Origin: Bog-756 sp963701325
Lineage (GTDB): Bacteria > Actinomycetota > Acidimicrobiia > Acidimicrobiales > RAAP-2
Direction: 5' to 3'
DNA length: 64,000 nucleotides
NCBI GenBank assembly: GCA_963701325.1
Contig: OY969604.1
Span: forward strand, 2,294,001 to 2,358,000
Shown here in pieces: positions 1-8,899 of this stretch. Position 1 is the first letter of the stretch; every line of letters starts with the position of its first letter. The notes beneath the pieces were generated by a model. The model worked only from the letters and a program-made list of their open reading frames with translations, had not been told where the DNA came from and searched no databases. The position numbers and the translations under genes were made by a program.

Positions 1-852
1 GAGCCCATCCACGCGGTGGTCTTCTTCGCTCCGGAGACCCGTGCGGCAACGGACGGGCTCGGCCTCAAGGGCGGCTGGATGAGCTACTTCGGCTGCCGGG
101 CCGCCCCGCTGGGCGCCGTGTCGGCGGCGGCGGTCACCTCGATCTTCTACGGTTTCCACCCACGACGGGTCGAGCGCGCGATCCCCGACGCGTGGTCCTA
201 CGCCGAACCACGACAGCTCATCGATGCCCGACTGTCTGCGATGGACGCGGCGTTCGGTCGGCTGCTCGGAGAAGCGATCGATGGCCCCAACGTTCAGCGA
301 GCAGCGTCACTCGCAACGGCCGCCGTCCACGAAGCCGACTTCGCGGGCCGGCCACTGGGAGCTGCGAACGCTGCGCTCGCCGATCCCGCCGAACCGCACC
401 TCCAGCTCTGGCAGGCCCTCGGAGCGCTGCGTGAGCATCGCGGCGACGGCCATGTCACATGCCTCGTGGCCGATCAGGTCGGCCCGTGCGAATCGCTCGT
501 GATGCAAGCGGCGACCGGGCGCTCCGATCGGGAGAGCCTTCGTGCCAGCCGTGGGTGGTCCGAAGAAGAGTGGCGAACTGCAGCTATGCGGCTTCGTGAG
601 CGGGGGTGGCTCGACGACAACGGGCGTCCCACTCCGGCAGGCACCGAGGCGCGCGACGCCATCGAAGCTGCGACCGATCGACTGGCTGCACCCATGGTGG
701 CTGCCCTCGGCACCCGAGTCGTCGAACTCGTCGAGGCGCTGCGACCGCTCGCGGAACGGATCATGTCGGCTGGCGCGGTGCCGACGCTCAACAACATGGG
801 TCTGCCCTGGCCTAGCCAGGAACCGGACGGTGGCGCACCAGGTGGAGCCTGA
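1..852 (+). CDS. SCO6745-family protein, 5' end outside the window
   Basis: The frame is open from the first base, so the gene begins upstream; 283 residues are visible. The N-terminal phrases YFGCRAAPLG and IFYGFHP, a helical middle and a winged-helix-like C-terminal part (GWSEEEWRTA, then RLRERGWLDDNGRPTPAG) fit the actinobacterial SCO6745 family as I know it. The biochemical role of that family is not established, although the C-terminal part resembles a degenerate MarR-type DNA-binding fold. No catalytic motif is visible. The gene ends about 100 bases before the next one, on the same strand. The family call rests on recalled sequence pattern, not on an alignment. Confidence 0.7.
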   Translation, partial: EPIHAVVFFAPETRAATDGLGLKGGWMSYFGCRAAPLGAVSAAAVTSIFYGFHPRRVERAIPDAWSYAEPRQLIDARLSAMDAAFGRLLGEAIDGPNVQRAASLATAAVHEADFAGRPLGAANAALADPAEPHLQLWQALGALREHRGDGHVTCLVADQVGPCESLVMQAATGRSDRESLRASRGWSEEEWRTAAMRLRERGWLDDNGRPTPAGTEARDAIEAATDRLAAPMVAALGTRVVELVEALRPLAERIMSAGAVPTLNNMGLPWPSQEPDGGAPGGA

Positions 853-949
853 CTCATTCAGGGCCCGGTGCACTGCAGGGAGCGCCGACGTCGCGCGGAA
901 TTCGCGATTCCGATGAACGGAGAGAGCTCCTTCCCGGTAGTCACTGGCG

Positions 950-1639
950 ATGAACAACCACACGCCTGACGCCATGAACGAAACCTCCCGTCCTCACCGA
1001 AGGACGTCGCTCCGTCGCATTGTCCCGGCAGCGGCCCTCGCAACGTTCGCAGTCTTGGCTGCCGCCTGCACCTCGGCGCAGAGCAGCCCGACGACGACGA
1101 AGGTCAGTCCAACCGGATCGAGCGCTCCGACCAAGTCGCTCACGCTCGCTTCAACGACCCTTCCAAGTGTCGGATCGGTGCTGACCGGACCAAATGGTCG
1201 AACCCTCTACTACTTCACGACCGATTCTTCGACCGCCACCACCTGTACCGGGGAGTGCGCCGTCGTGTGGCCGCCGCTGATCGTGCCGGCCGGGACCCAA
1301 CCCATGCTGACGTCAGCTGTTCCGGGCACGCTTGGGACAGTGATGCGCCCCGACGGGTCGACCCAGGTCACCTACAACGGTCGTCTCCTCTACTACTACC
1401 ACGGCGACACGGACCCGGGCCAGGACAAAGGCCAAGGGGTGGATGGGACGTGGTTTGTACTGAAGACGTCCGCAACGGCACCTCCCGTCACAGCGCCCCC
1501 CGCCACCGCACCCCCCGCCACAGCGCCACCAGCCAGGGCACCCACGGCCACGACGCCACCGGCCACCGCACCCACCGCAACGGTTCCACCGACGACGACA
1601 ACGAGTCCGGGAGGAGGTGGGGGTGGAGTCGGGTTCTAG
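950..1639 (+). CDS. Secreted-repeat lipoprotein (COG4315 / PF03640 type)
   Basis: A 229-residue protein with a basic N-terminus, a hydrophobic stretch and a lipobox ending LAAAC, so it is probably lipidated and exported. The body carries two copies of the secreted repeat of unknown function, around GRTLYYFTTDSS with TCTGECAVVWPPL, and around GRLLYYYHGDTDPGQ. The last third is low-complexity TAPPA/TATxPP repeats followed by a poly-glycine run, typical of an envelope-spanning linker. An in-frame ATG at 974 is an equally good start; neither has a clear ribosome binding site. A second member of the family lies at 49498-49962. The poly-glycine codons also supply the ribosome binding site of the next gene, which overlaps this one by 17 bases. 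Confidence 0.75.
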   Translation: MNNHTPDAMNETSRPHRRTSLRRIVPAAALATFAVLAAACTSAQSSPTTTKVSPTGSSAPTKSLTLASTTLPSVGSVLTGPNGRTLYYFTTDSSTATTCTGECAVVWPPLIVPAGTQPMLTSAVPGTLGTVMRPDGSTQVTYNGRLLYYYHGDTDPGQDKGQGVDGTWFVLKTSATAPPVTAPPATAPPATAPPARAPTATTPPATAPTATVPPTTTTSPGGGGGGVGF

Positions 1640-2749
1640 CCTCCTTCTCGAGCGGTTGGGGGCGGACGAGGCCCCTGCCATCGAGGTTTCGGAGCACTCC
1701 TCCGCCGATGCGTTGCCGATGCTCGGGGAACCCGGGGTTGACGGACCAGGACGACCGCAGGCGGCCGCCCGCCCCTATCTGCCCGCGTTCGCAATCGTGG
1801 CCGTGGCCGGCGCCCTAATTGGCATCGCCTGGGCGAATCGTTGGGGCGGCTCCAGTTTCTCCTCGTCGATGACCCAATTGCGGGTGGTGGTGGTCGGCCC
1901 GATGACCGTCGTGATCCTCGCGGTCATTCTGGTCGTCGAGAGGGTGCGCCCGGCCCAGCGCCGCACACCTCTTGCCCGGGGCTACCGACAGGACGTGCTC
2001 TATACGGTCTTGAACGCGAGCCTGGTCGTGCCATTCGTGGCTGCTCTCTCACTTGGCTTCACCGGCATCGCTCAGCGGGATCTGCCGTGGATCGTCGTAC
2101 CGCGATTCGGACTCGTCCCCCGTTGGGCCACGATCACCCTCATCTTCGTGGCGATGGATGGGTGCAACTGGCTTGCGCATCTTGCGAATCACCGCATTCG
2201 TACCCTCTGGCGGTTTCACGAGCTGCACCACTCGCAGGAAGACATGAGCGTGCTCACCGTCTTTCGCACGCATCCACTGATCCACGTCTCGTATCTCCTC
2301 GCGCTGGTCCCAGGGGTCGTTCTCCTAGCCAACGGCACCGTCCCGCTCGCAGTGCTCGTCGCCTACGCCGGGTTCGTCGCCTTCGAACACTCGAACACCA
2401 ATCTGGGTTTCGGCCCGCTGGGGAGGATCTTCGTGAGTCCGAACTACCACCGCATCCATCACAAGTTGGATGGCCCCCAGGACGTGAACCTGGGGTTTGC
2501 GTTGACCATCTGGGACCAGCTCTTCCATCACGCTGTCTTTCCGACCGAGCAGACCATCCGGACCGACACCGGACTGCCGGGTCGCCCGCTCGTCGTGGAA
2601 CAGAGCGGTGAGCGGCCTCGTCATCTGTCGGTACTCCTCGCCCAGCTGTGGGCGCCGTTCCGGCCACTCGATCCCCGCTGCGACGTCCCGGTTGGACAAG
2701 GGGGACTCGCCGGCTGCCCACGGGCGAACGGCTCGGGGCGAGATCCTGA
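1623..2749 (+). CDS. Sterol desaturase / fatty acid hydroxylase family membrane protein, probably frameshifted near its 3' end
   Basis: An integral membrane di-iron oxygenase of the fatty acid hydroxylase superfamily. The histidine clusters are visible: HLANH, then FHELHH, then NYHRIHH, with several hydrophobic helices before and between them. The GTG at 1623 follows AGGAGG at 1612-1617. In the sequence as given the frame does not stop after the domain but stays open to 3572, running out of phase through the DoxX gene. Adding one G to the G5 run at 2700-2704 gives an end at TGA 2747-2749, which overlaps the DoxX ATG as TGATG. That makes a protein of about 376 residues, a normal family length. 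I therefore end the gene at 2749. The substrate is unknown. Confidence 0.7.
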
Positions 2750-3345
2750 TGGCAGCGACGCCACGGGTTGGCCGACGAATGAGCCTTCGGGCGCTCGCCG
2801 GCTCCATGTTCAGTACCGAACCCTCAGCCCTGGGCACCGATGTCGCGATCGTGCCTGTGCGGATCGCTCTGTTCTGGATCTTCCTCTACTACGGGGCCGG
2901 AAAGCTCTTCGGCGCATTCAACGGTCCGGGAATCCACCGCACGGCACTGTTCATGTCGATGACCGCCCACCTGAATCCAGGCGGCTTCTTTGCCGTCCTC
3001 GGTGGGGTGATCGAGTTCGGCGGGGCGATCGCGGTCGGGCTCGGTTTCGCGTCGCGGTTGGCCGGACTCGCGCTCTTCGGAGATCAGGTGGTGGCGATGA
3101 TCACCGTGTCGTGGGTGCACGGCATCAATTCACTGTCGGCGACGCCTGGCTACGAGTTCAACCTGGCGCTCGCCGTCATGGCACTCGCGGTCGTCGGGCT
3201 CGGTGCGGGCCGACTGAGTCTCGACGCGATCATCGGCCGTCACCTCCGATCGGCCGATGCGTCCGTGGTCCGTCCGGTTGCGGGGGAAGCCCCATCACCG
3301 ATACGCGGGCAGGAACGACCGAGAGCCGACGCCTCGCCGGTGTGA
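2749..3345 (+). CDS. DoxX family membrane protein
   Basis: A 198-residue protein with about four hydrophobic helices. The first helix region reads RIALFWIFLYYGAGKLFGAF, and later come GGFFAVLGGVIEFGGAIAVG and a C-terminal helix rich in Ala, Leu and Val; this arrangement is typical of the DoxX family. DoxX relatives are associated with quinone-linked thiol oxidation or redox homeostasis at the membrane, but the exact role here is unknown. The ATG at 2749 would overlap the stop of the repaired sterol-desaturase gene (TGATG), so the two are probably translationally coupled. The C-terminus converges on the exporter gene at 3400. Confidence 0.75.
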   Translation: MAATPRVGRRMSLRALAGSMFSTEPSALGTDVAIVPVRIALFWIFLYYGAGKLFGAFNGPGIHRTALFMSMTAHLNPGGFFAVLGGVIEFGGAIAVGLGFASRLAGLALFGDQVVAMITVSWVHGINSLSATPGYEFNLALAVMALAVVGLGAGRLSLDAIIGRHLRSADASVVRPVAGEAPSPIRGQERPRADASPV

Positions 3346-3399
3346 ATCCGGGCTACTGGTCCCGGGATCAACTATCGGAGCTCCCGGCAGGGGGTTCCC

Positions 3400-5070
3400 T
3401 TACGGCACGCCGGACGTTCGCACTGGAACCGGGGGCTCCCCGACGCCCTCCGGAGCCGTCCTGCTCCCCGGGTCCGTCCCGCCGTTCTGGGATGCATCAC
3501 CGTTCCGGGACACCCCGTCGTCGGGTCCCGTCGTCGCGACGAACGCCGTCGTCCGCAGCGGAATCTCCTTGATCAGCCAGCTGAGCGCGAACCCCACGAC
3601 GACGACGGGAACGGCCACCAGGAACGCCGACTCGACCGAGTGGCTGAAGGCGCTGATGACGAAGGTGCGTTGGCCTTGGGGCAGGTGCGCGATCTGCGCC
3701 GGGTTGGCCGTCAGGTTCGAACCGCTGACCAGCTTGAGCTCGGCTGCAGTGGCGTGCAGCTTGAGCTCGGAGATCAGTCGGTTGGCGAAGACGGCACCGA
3801 GCACGGCCACACCGAAGGCTCCCCCGATGGTCCGGAAGAACGTCGAGGTCGCGGTCGCCACCCCCAGCGCCGAGTGTGGCACCGCGTTCTGCACCGCGAC
3901 GACCAGGACCTGCATGACCAGGCCGATCCCCAGTCCCGTGATGAACATAAAGACAGACACTTCCCCGTAGGAGGTGTGCGGACCGAGACGGGTGAGCAGC
4001 AGGAGGCCCACGGCCAGGACCCCCGTACCGAGGATGGGGAACACCTTGTACCGTCCGGTGCGGGTGACCAGTCGCCCACTCACGATGAAGGTGAGCAGCA
4101 TGCCGCCGATCATCGGCAACAGCTCGAGACCCGAGAGGGTGGGCGAGGCCCCGTGGACGATCTGGAGGTAGAGCGGTAGGTAGATGATGGCCCCGAACAT
4201 CGAGAACCCGATGACGAACCCGACCGCGGAGGTCGCGGTGAAGGTCCGGTTCTTGAAGAGCCAGAGCGGGATGATCGGCTCGGCGGCCTTCGTCTCGACC
4301 CAGCAGAAGACAGCGAGTGTGACCAGGGCGATCAGTCCGAGGCCGATGATCGTGGACGAGCCCCAGGCGTACTCGGAGCCGGCCCAGCTGGTGAGCAGGA
4401 TGATGCAGGTCACGCCGACGGAGAGGAGCGCGGTCCCGGCCCAGTCGATCTTGTGGCGGACCCGTGACATCGGGATGTGCAGGGCTGTGGCCACGACGAA
4501 CAGGGCGACGATGCCCAGCGGCACGTTGATGTAGAAGATCCAACGCCAGGTGAGGTGTTCGGTGAACCAGCCGCCGAGCAGGGGACCGGCCACGTTGGTG
4601 ACGCCGAAGACGACTCCGAAATAGCCGAGGTAGCGTCCCCGCTGCCGCGCCGGCACCACGTCGCCCATGATGGCCTGTGCCCCGACCATGAGCCCTCCGG
4701 CACCGATTCCCTGAATGGCCCGGAAGCCGATGAGCTCGGCCATCGTCTGCGACAGGCCGGACAGCATGGAGCCGGCCAGGAAGATCACGATCGCCAACTG
4801 GAAGAGACCCTTGCGACCGTACTGGTCGCCGAGCTTTCCCCACAGTGGCGTCGAGATGCAGGTGGCGAGGAGGTACGCCGTCACGACCCAGGAGAGGTGG
4901 TTCAGTCCGTGGAGGTCGCCGGCAATGGTCGGCAGCGCAGTGGCCACGATCGTCTGGTCGAGGGCGGCCAGCGCCATCCCCAGCATGAGTGCGCCCAGGA
5001 TGACCATGATCCTGCGGTGTTCCGCGTCAGGCAGGGCCTGGTCGACGGGTGCCGTCGTCACCTCAGACAC
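3400..5070 (-). CDS. DHA2-family (EmrB/QacA-type) drug exporter, 14 TM
   Basis: A 556-residue major-facilitator protein. The N-terminal helix carries LDQTIVATALPTIAGDL, motif A appears as GKLGDQYGRK, and GPLLGGWFTEHLTWRWIFYI is the motif C region of drug/proton antiporters. The count of hydrophobic segments fits 14 helices, with a hydrophilic C-terminal tail. The GTG at 5070 is chosen because GGAGG lies 6 bases upstream and because it overlaps the MarR stop as GTGTCTGA; the ORF can be extended to 5100 but only inside marR. The pairing with MarR argues for drug-responsive control. The protein closely resembles the exporter at 27606-29633, which instead carries a MarR-like domain at its own C-terminus. 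Confidence 0.9.
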   Translation of the reverse strand: MSEVTTAPVDQALPDAEHRRIMVILGALMLGMALAALDQTIVATALPTIAGDLHGLNHLSWVVTAYLLATCISTPLWGKLGDQYGRKGLFQLAIVIFLAGSMLSGLSQTMAELIGFRAIQGIGAGGLMVGAQAIMGDVVPARQRGRYLGYFGVVFGVTNVAGPLLGGWFTEHLTWRWIFYINVPLGIVALFVVATALHIPMSRVRHKIDWAGTALLSVGVTCIILLTSWAGSEYAWGSSTIIGLGLIALVTLAVFCWVETKAAEPIIPLWLFKNRTFTATSAVGFVIGFSMFGAIIYLPLYLQIVHGASPTLSGLELLPMIGGMLLTFIVSGRLVTRTGRYKVFPILGTGVLAVGLLLLTRLGPHTSYGEVSVFMFITGLGIGLVMQVLVVAVQNAVPHSALGVATATSTFFRTIGGAFGVAVLGAVFANRLISELKLHATAAELKLVSGSNLTANPAQIAHLPQGQRTFVISAFSHSVESAFLVAVPVVVVGFALSWLIKEIPLRTTAFVATTGPDDGVSRNGDASQNGGTDPGSRTAPEGVGEPPVPVRTSGVP

Positions 5071-5566
5071 GGGCGTCCTCCAGATCCGCTTCGAGCCCAT
5101 CGGCGAACCGCCCGAGCAGGACGGCCAAGGTGGACAGGTCGCCGTCGTTCCACCCTTCCAACAGGTGCTCGAGCCAGGCCCGGCGGGCGGTGCGTACCCG
5201 TTCGAGGGTGCGCCGACCGGCCGGAGTGAGCCGGATCCGCGATGCCCGACGGTCGTCGGGGTCGGTCTGGCGAACGACCATCCCGTCGCGTTCGAGCTGC
5301 TGGACCTTGCGGGTCACGGTCGGGGTGTCGACCCCGAGGAGCTCTGCGAGATCGGTGACCCGGAGCGAGTCACCAGCCGCCGAGAGCTTGAGGAGCAGGG
5401 CGGCTCCAGCCTTGTCGAGCCGGACCCCTGCCAGCCGGAGGAGCCGTTCGTGGAGGCGGTGATTGGTGAGCGACCGGGCCACGACGTGCAGCGCCTCCTC
5501 GAACCGGTCGACGTGGCCCGCTGCCGGCCCAGGAGCGCCCTCGGGCGCAGTAGTTACTTTCGGCAT
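5063..5566 (-). CDS. MarR-family transcriptional regulator
   Basis: A 167-residue winged-helix regulator. The recognition region reads LRVTDLAELLGVDTPTVTRK, followed by the wing DPDDRRASRIRLTPAGR, both typical of MarR. The ATG at 5566 is preferred over an upstream extension because a -10 hexamer TATACT ends 6 bases before it, so the transcript is probably leaderless. The stop overlaps the exporter start, so regulator and exporter form one transcription unit. By analogy with MarR/exporter pairs, it probably represses its own promoter until a ligand binds. It lies divergent to the GH4 gene across a 140-base regulatory gap. Confidence 0.9.
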   Translation of the reverse strand: MPKVTTAPEGAPGPAAGHVDRFEEALHVVARSLTNHRLHERLLRLAGVRLDKAGAALLLKLSAAGDSLRVTDLAELLGVDTPTVTRKVQQLERDGMVVRQTDPDDRRASRIRLTPAGRRTLERVRTARRAWLEHLLEGWNDGDLSTLAVLLGRFADGLEADLEDARV

Positions 5567-5572
5567 GCAATT

Positions 5573-5578
5573 AGTATA
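5573..5578 (-). promoter_or_regulatory. Leaderless -10 element of the marR-exporter operon
   Basis: Read on the minus strand, TATACT (extended by TG upstream) ends 6 bases before the marR ATG at 5566. The spacing places the transcription start at or beside the start codon. No good -35 hexamer is visible, which fits an extended -10 promoter. Confidence 0.5.
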
Positions 5579-5666
5579 CAGGACGGTGCGCGCCCGCCGC
5601 CACACACGGTGCCGGTTCCAGCGAGCCCGGACAGCGCACCCCTTGGGTGGCTGCCCGGATTCCCGT

Positions 5667-5672
5667 TACCAT
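5667..5672 (+). promoter_or_regulatory. Possible -10 element of the GH4 gene
   Basis: TACCAT lies 34 bases upstream of the GTG at 5707 and would give a leader of about 28 bases holding the purine-rich site AGGAAGGGGAGG at 5693-5704. It matches the TANNNT form seen elsewhere in the window; no -35 hexamer is evident. Confidence 0.3.
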
Positions 5673-5706
5673 CGGGACGACGGGACATCGGCAGGAAGGG
5701 GAGGTC

Positions 5707-7068
5707 GTGACACCAGCAGGCGGGCCCAAGATCTGTCTCATCGGGGCGGGTGGTATGTCGTTCGGCCCGGTGATGGTGCTCGACGCCGTCAATGCCCGCC
5801 GCCTCCGGGGAGCGACGCTGATGTTGCACGACGTCAGTCCCGAACGGTTGGAGGTGACCCGGCGGTTCGCCGTCCGGGTCAACGAGCGCCGGGGATCACC
5901 GATCACCGTCGAGGCCTCCACCGATCCGGCCGAGGCCATGACCGGCGCTGACTTCTGCCTGACCAGTGCCGAGGTCGGACGATGGCCGCACTGGATCGAG
6001 GACTACGAGATCCCGTGTCGACACGGCGCGACGCACATCACGGGTGAGAACGGGGGACCGGGGGCCGTCTTCCACTCGCTGCGTTCGATCCGGACCATCC
6101 TCGGGATCTGCGACGACATCCAGCGTCACTGTCCGGACGCCTTCCTCGTCAACCTGACCAACCCGCTGAGCAGGGTGGCTCTGGCCATCACGACCGCCAC
6201 CCCCATCCGCACGGTGAGCCTCTGCCACGAATTCGCGGGTGGGGTAGCCCGTCTCGCGCGGCTCCTGCGCATCCCAAAGGCACAGATCACCGCGCAGGCC
6301 GCCGGGATCAACCACTTCACCTTCTTCACCGACATCCGTCGCTCCGATACCGGCGAGGACCTCTACCCGCGGGTCCGCAAGCTCTGGCAACGTCGGTACT
6401 TCGACTACCCGCCGTACGTCACCGCCACCGCCCGTCAGCTGGCCAAGGTGCCGCTGGTCCAGTTGGGGGTCGAGCAGTTCTACGCGCCTCTCGTCTCCTA
6501 CATGTTCCGGGAGTACGGGCTGCTTCCCTGCTCGACCGACAGTCATATCGGCGAATACGTTCCGTTCGCCCGCGAAATCGCGGGGTGGCACCCGGTGCCG
6601 GTCCACTTCCACGAGCGGGTCGGTCGGCAGATGGAGCGATTGGTGACCCGCTACGGCAATGGGGACTCCCACCTGCCGATGCACCGCGCCGGCCGTTCGG
6701 CCGAAGAGGTCTTCCCGGTCATCGAGTCCCTCTGGACCGATCGCCCGCGGAACCTCAACGCGGTCAACGTCCCGAACCGCGGCAACATCCCCAATCTGCC
6801 CGAGGGCGCCATCGTCGAGGTACCCGCCACGGCGGACGCGAAGGGGATCGTCCCGGCTGCGATGCCACCGATGGTCGAGCCGCTCGCGGAGTTCATGCGC
6901 ACGCAGATCGAGCTGCAGGACCTGGTGGTCAAGGCCGCGCTCACCGGTGACCCCGCTCCGGCGTTCGAGGCGCTCCTGCGCGATCCCCTCTCGCCACCCG
7001 ACGAGGACTCGTGCCACCGGATGTTCGAGGAACTGGAGACGGTGCAGGCCGGTTCGCTGCCGTTCTGA
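5707..7068 (+). CDS. Glycoside hydrolase family 4 (NAD-dependent alpha-glycosidase)
   Basis: A 453-residue enzyme. The dinucleotide-binding loop ICLIGAGGMSFGP is near the N-terminus. ENGGPGAVFHSLRSI, NLTNPLSRV, the metal-binding motif CHEF and AAGINHFTFF follow in the order expected for GH4. Family members use NAD+ and a divalent metal (usually Mn2+) in an oxidation-elimination mechanism to split alpha-glycosides. The CHEx form of the cysteine motif is nearer to alpha-glucosidase-type members than to the phospho-glycosidase forms, but substrate cannot be assigned from sequence. GTG 5707 is chosen for AGGAAGGGGAGG just upstream; the frame extends to 5647 without a better start. No transporter or regulator for sugars is adjacent. 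Confidence 0.85.
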   Translation: MTPAGGPKICLIGAGGMSFGPVMVLDAVNARRLRGATLMLHDVSPERLEVTRRFAVRVNERRGSPITVEASTDPAEAMTGADFCLTSAEVGRWPHWIEDYEIPCRHGATHITGENGGPGAVFHSLRSIRTILGICDDIQRHCPDAFLVNLTNPLSRVALAITTATPIRTVSLCHEFAGGVARLARLLRIPKAQITAQAAGINHFTFFTDIRRSDTGEDLYPRVRKLWQRRYFDYPPYVTATARQLAKVPLVQLGVEQFYAPLVSYMFREYGLLPCSTDSHIGEYVPFAREIAGWHPVPVHFHERVGRQMERLVTRYGNGDSHLPMHRAGRSAEEVFPVIESLWTDRPRNLNAVNVPNRGNIPNLPEGAIVEVPATADAKGIVPAAMPPMVEPLAEFMRTQIELQDLVVKAALTGDPAPAFEALLRDPLSPPDEDSCHRMFEELETVQAGSLPF

Positions 7069-7117
7069 GGGGTCAGCGGACGTCGAAGGCCACCTTGATC
7101 GCTCAGCAGAGGGGGCG

Positions 7118-8848
7118 TTACTGCGCTACGACGGAGCGCTTTGTCGCCGTCGGCCAGGATGCGAGCCAATCGGAGAGGTCTTCCGCCGGTAGGGGTCGGG
7201 CGAAGAGGTAGCCCTGGGCCACGTCGCATGCCGCCACCGTGAGCGCTGATGCAATCTCCTCGGACTCCACACCCTCCCCGACCACCCGGAATCCGAGGTT
7301 GTGGCCGAGGTCGACGATCGAGCGGACGATCGCCTGATGGCCGACGCTCGTGGTCATGTCCGCAATGAAGCTTCGATCGATCTTGATCTCGTCGATCGGA
7401 AGTGCAGAGAGGTAGCTCAGCGAGGTTTGGCCGGTGCCGAAATCATCGATGCTGATGCCGATGCCCACACGATGGAGGGATTGGAGGACGAGAGCGGCGC
7501 GCTCAGGGTCGGTCATGAGGGCGGTCTCCGTGATCTCGACATAGAGCCGATCGGGAGCGATGCCGGAGCCTTCCAAGAGCTCGACCAGGAACGGGACCAA
7601 CGCCGCGTGCCCCAAATTGCGTGCCGACACGTTCACTGCCACGGACAGGTCCCCGCCCCACCCGCCGAGATCAGAGACTGCCCGGGTCATCACCCACTCC
7701 GTGAGGCGGTCTATCAGGCCGGTCTGTTCGGCAAGCGGGATGAAGCGATCAGGCGAGAGCAGCCCCAGTTCAGGGTGCTGCCATCTGGTGAGCGCCTCGA
7801 CCGCGTCGACACGGGCGTCTCGCAAGCTCACTTTCGGCTGGTAGAAGAGGACCAGCTGGTCAGCATCGATCGCGTGCCGGAGTTGCGACACAAGGGCGAG
7901 GTTCGCCGCGTCGTAGTGGTTCTGCGAGGGGTCATAGCGGGTGACCCCGGCGTGCTGCGCCTTCGCAACGTACATCGCGACATCGGCCAGCTGCAGGAGC
8001 TCGTCGACGTCGTCCCCATGCTCCGGCGCAACGACATAACCGATGCTCGCTTCGACACTGAGTGGAAGACCACTGATTTCCACTTCGTGCTCGATGACGT
8101 GGCGCAATCGACCGAGGATCTCGTCAGGTTCGCTCACGTTGACGAGCAGGACTCCGAATTCGTCACCTCCGAGGCGGGCCAATGCATCGGGTCCCCGCAG
8201 TTGTGCGTTCATGCGTTCGCTCAGTGCGGACAGCAGCCGGTCACCGTTGTAGTGACCGAGTGTGTCATTGACTTCCCTGAACCGGTCCAGATCGATGATG
8301 GCAATCGTCGTGGCCTGCATTGTCTCGCGACCTCGACGAAGGGCATCCTGCGCGCGACGGTGGAACAGGATCCGGTTCGGAAGGCTGGTGAGCGCGTCAT
8401 GCTCCGCCAGATACGCATTCATCCGGACTTGGTTGCGGAGCCGACGACCCACGAATGCTGAGATTCCGAACAGGATCAGGTAGAGCAACGTGAGTCCGAT
8501 CGCCAAATTCCTGTACAGCGTCTTGAGGCCCGCATTGACATCGGCGGCGATTGGCGCATAGGGGAGGTAGACCTCCATGACACCGACCTGTCGGTGGGAG
8601 CCACCGGCATGGAGAGGAAGGTAGACCTCCACCGTTACCGGGCCGATCGCCCCCGTGTCGACGCTGTCCGAGTTGAAGCGAGTCAGGCGGACGACCTCGG
8701 CGCCTCTCGACGCATCGAGCGCCTCGTCTTCGGGACGCTGGTGGAAGCCGGATCCGTCATCGGAGAACACGACTGCGCCCGCCTGGTCCCGGAGGCGCAG
8801 CCGGAGCACATCACCCGTCCCGATGACGTTGTGGACGAGCCGGGTCAT
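7118..8848 (-). CDS. GGDEF-EAL c-di-GMP phosphodiesterase/cyclase, N-terminally truncated
   Basis: A 576-residue signalling protein: the remnant of a periplasmic sensor, one transmembrane helix (around NLAIGLTLLYLILFGISAFV), a GGDEF domain with intact GGDEF, and an EAL domain with EALTRW, NVSARNL, ITETALM and DDFGTGQTS. Both catalytic cores look complete, so it could make and/or degrade cyclic di-GMP. Homologues normally begin with a cytoplasmic tail and a first membrane helix. Here sensor-like coding sequence continues in frame upstream of the ATG (PLGRGLTPPETAA) as far as the stop of the IlvX-like gene at 8900, with no room for that helix. The gene therefore looks 5'-deleted at a junction near 8890. 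Without the first helix the sensor would not be exported, so function is doubtful. Confidence 0.85.
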   Translation of the reverse strand: MTRLVHNVIGTGDVLRLRLRDQAGAVVFSDDGSGFHQRPEDEALDASRGAEVVRLTRFNSDSVDTGAIGPVTVEVYLPLHAGGSHRQVGVMEVYLPYAPIAADVNAGLKTLYRNLAIGLTLLYLILFGISAFVGRRLRNQVRMNAYLAEHDALTSLPNRILFHRRAQDALRRGRETMQATTIAIIDLDRFREVNDTLGHYNGDRLLSALSERMNAQLRGPDALARLGGDEFGVLLVNVSEPDEILGRLRHVIEHEVEISGLPLSVEASIGYVVAPEHGDDVDELLQLADVAMYVAKAQHAGVTRYDPSQNHYDAANLALVSQLRHAIDADQLVLFYQPKVSLRDARVDAVEALTRWQHPELGLLSPDRFIPLAEQTGLIDRLTEWVMTRAVSDLGGWGGDLSVAVNVSARNLGHAALVPFLVELLEGSGIAPDRLYVEITETALMTDPERAALVLQSLHRVGIGISIDDFGTGQTSLSYLSALPIDEIKIDRSFIADMTTSVGHQAIVRSIVDLGHNLGFRVVGEGVESEEIASALTVAACDVAQGYLFARPLPAEDLSDWLASWPTATKRSVVAQ

Positions 8849-8899
8849 TGCGGCAGTCTCAGGAGGGGTGAGCCCACGGCCCAGCGGGTGCGGAACGGC

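Noticed and set aside
3346..3399. A terminator between the DoxX and exporter genes
   Set aside because: CCGGG/CCCGG can pair in 5 bases around an 8-base loop, too weak and without a T-run to support a call.
1617..3572. A 651-residue ORF as a fusion of sterol desaturase with a novel C-terminal domain
   Set aside because: The last ~290 residues are Arg/Pro/Gly-rich and are the out-of-phase shadow of the DoxX gene; a coupled TGATG junction shows where the gene should end.
4477..5710. Long plus-strand frames opposite the exporter and marR genes
   Set aside because: They are antisense shadows of GC-rich genes with no ribosome binding sites or recognisable motifs.
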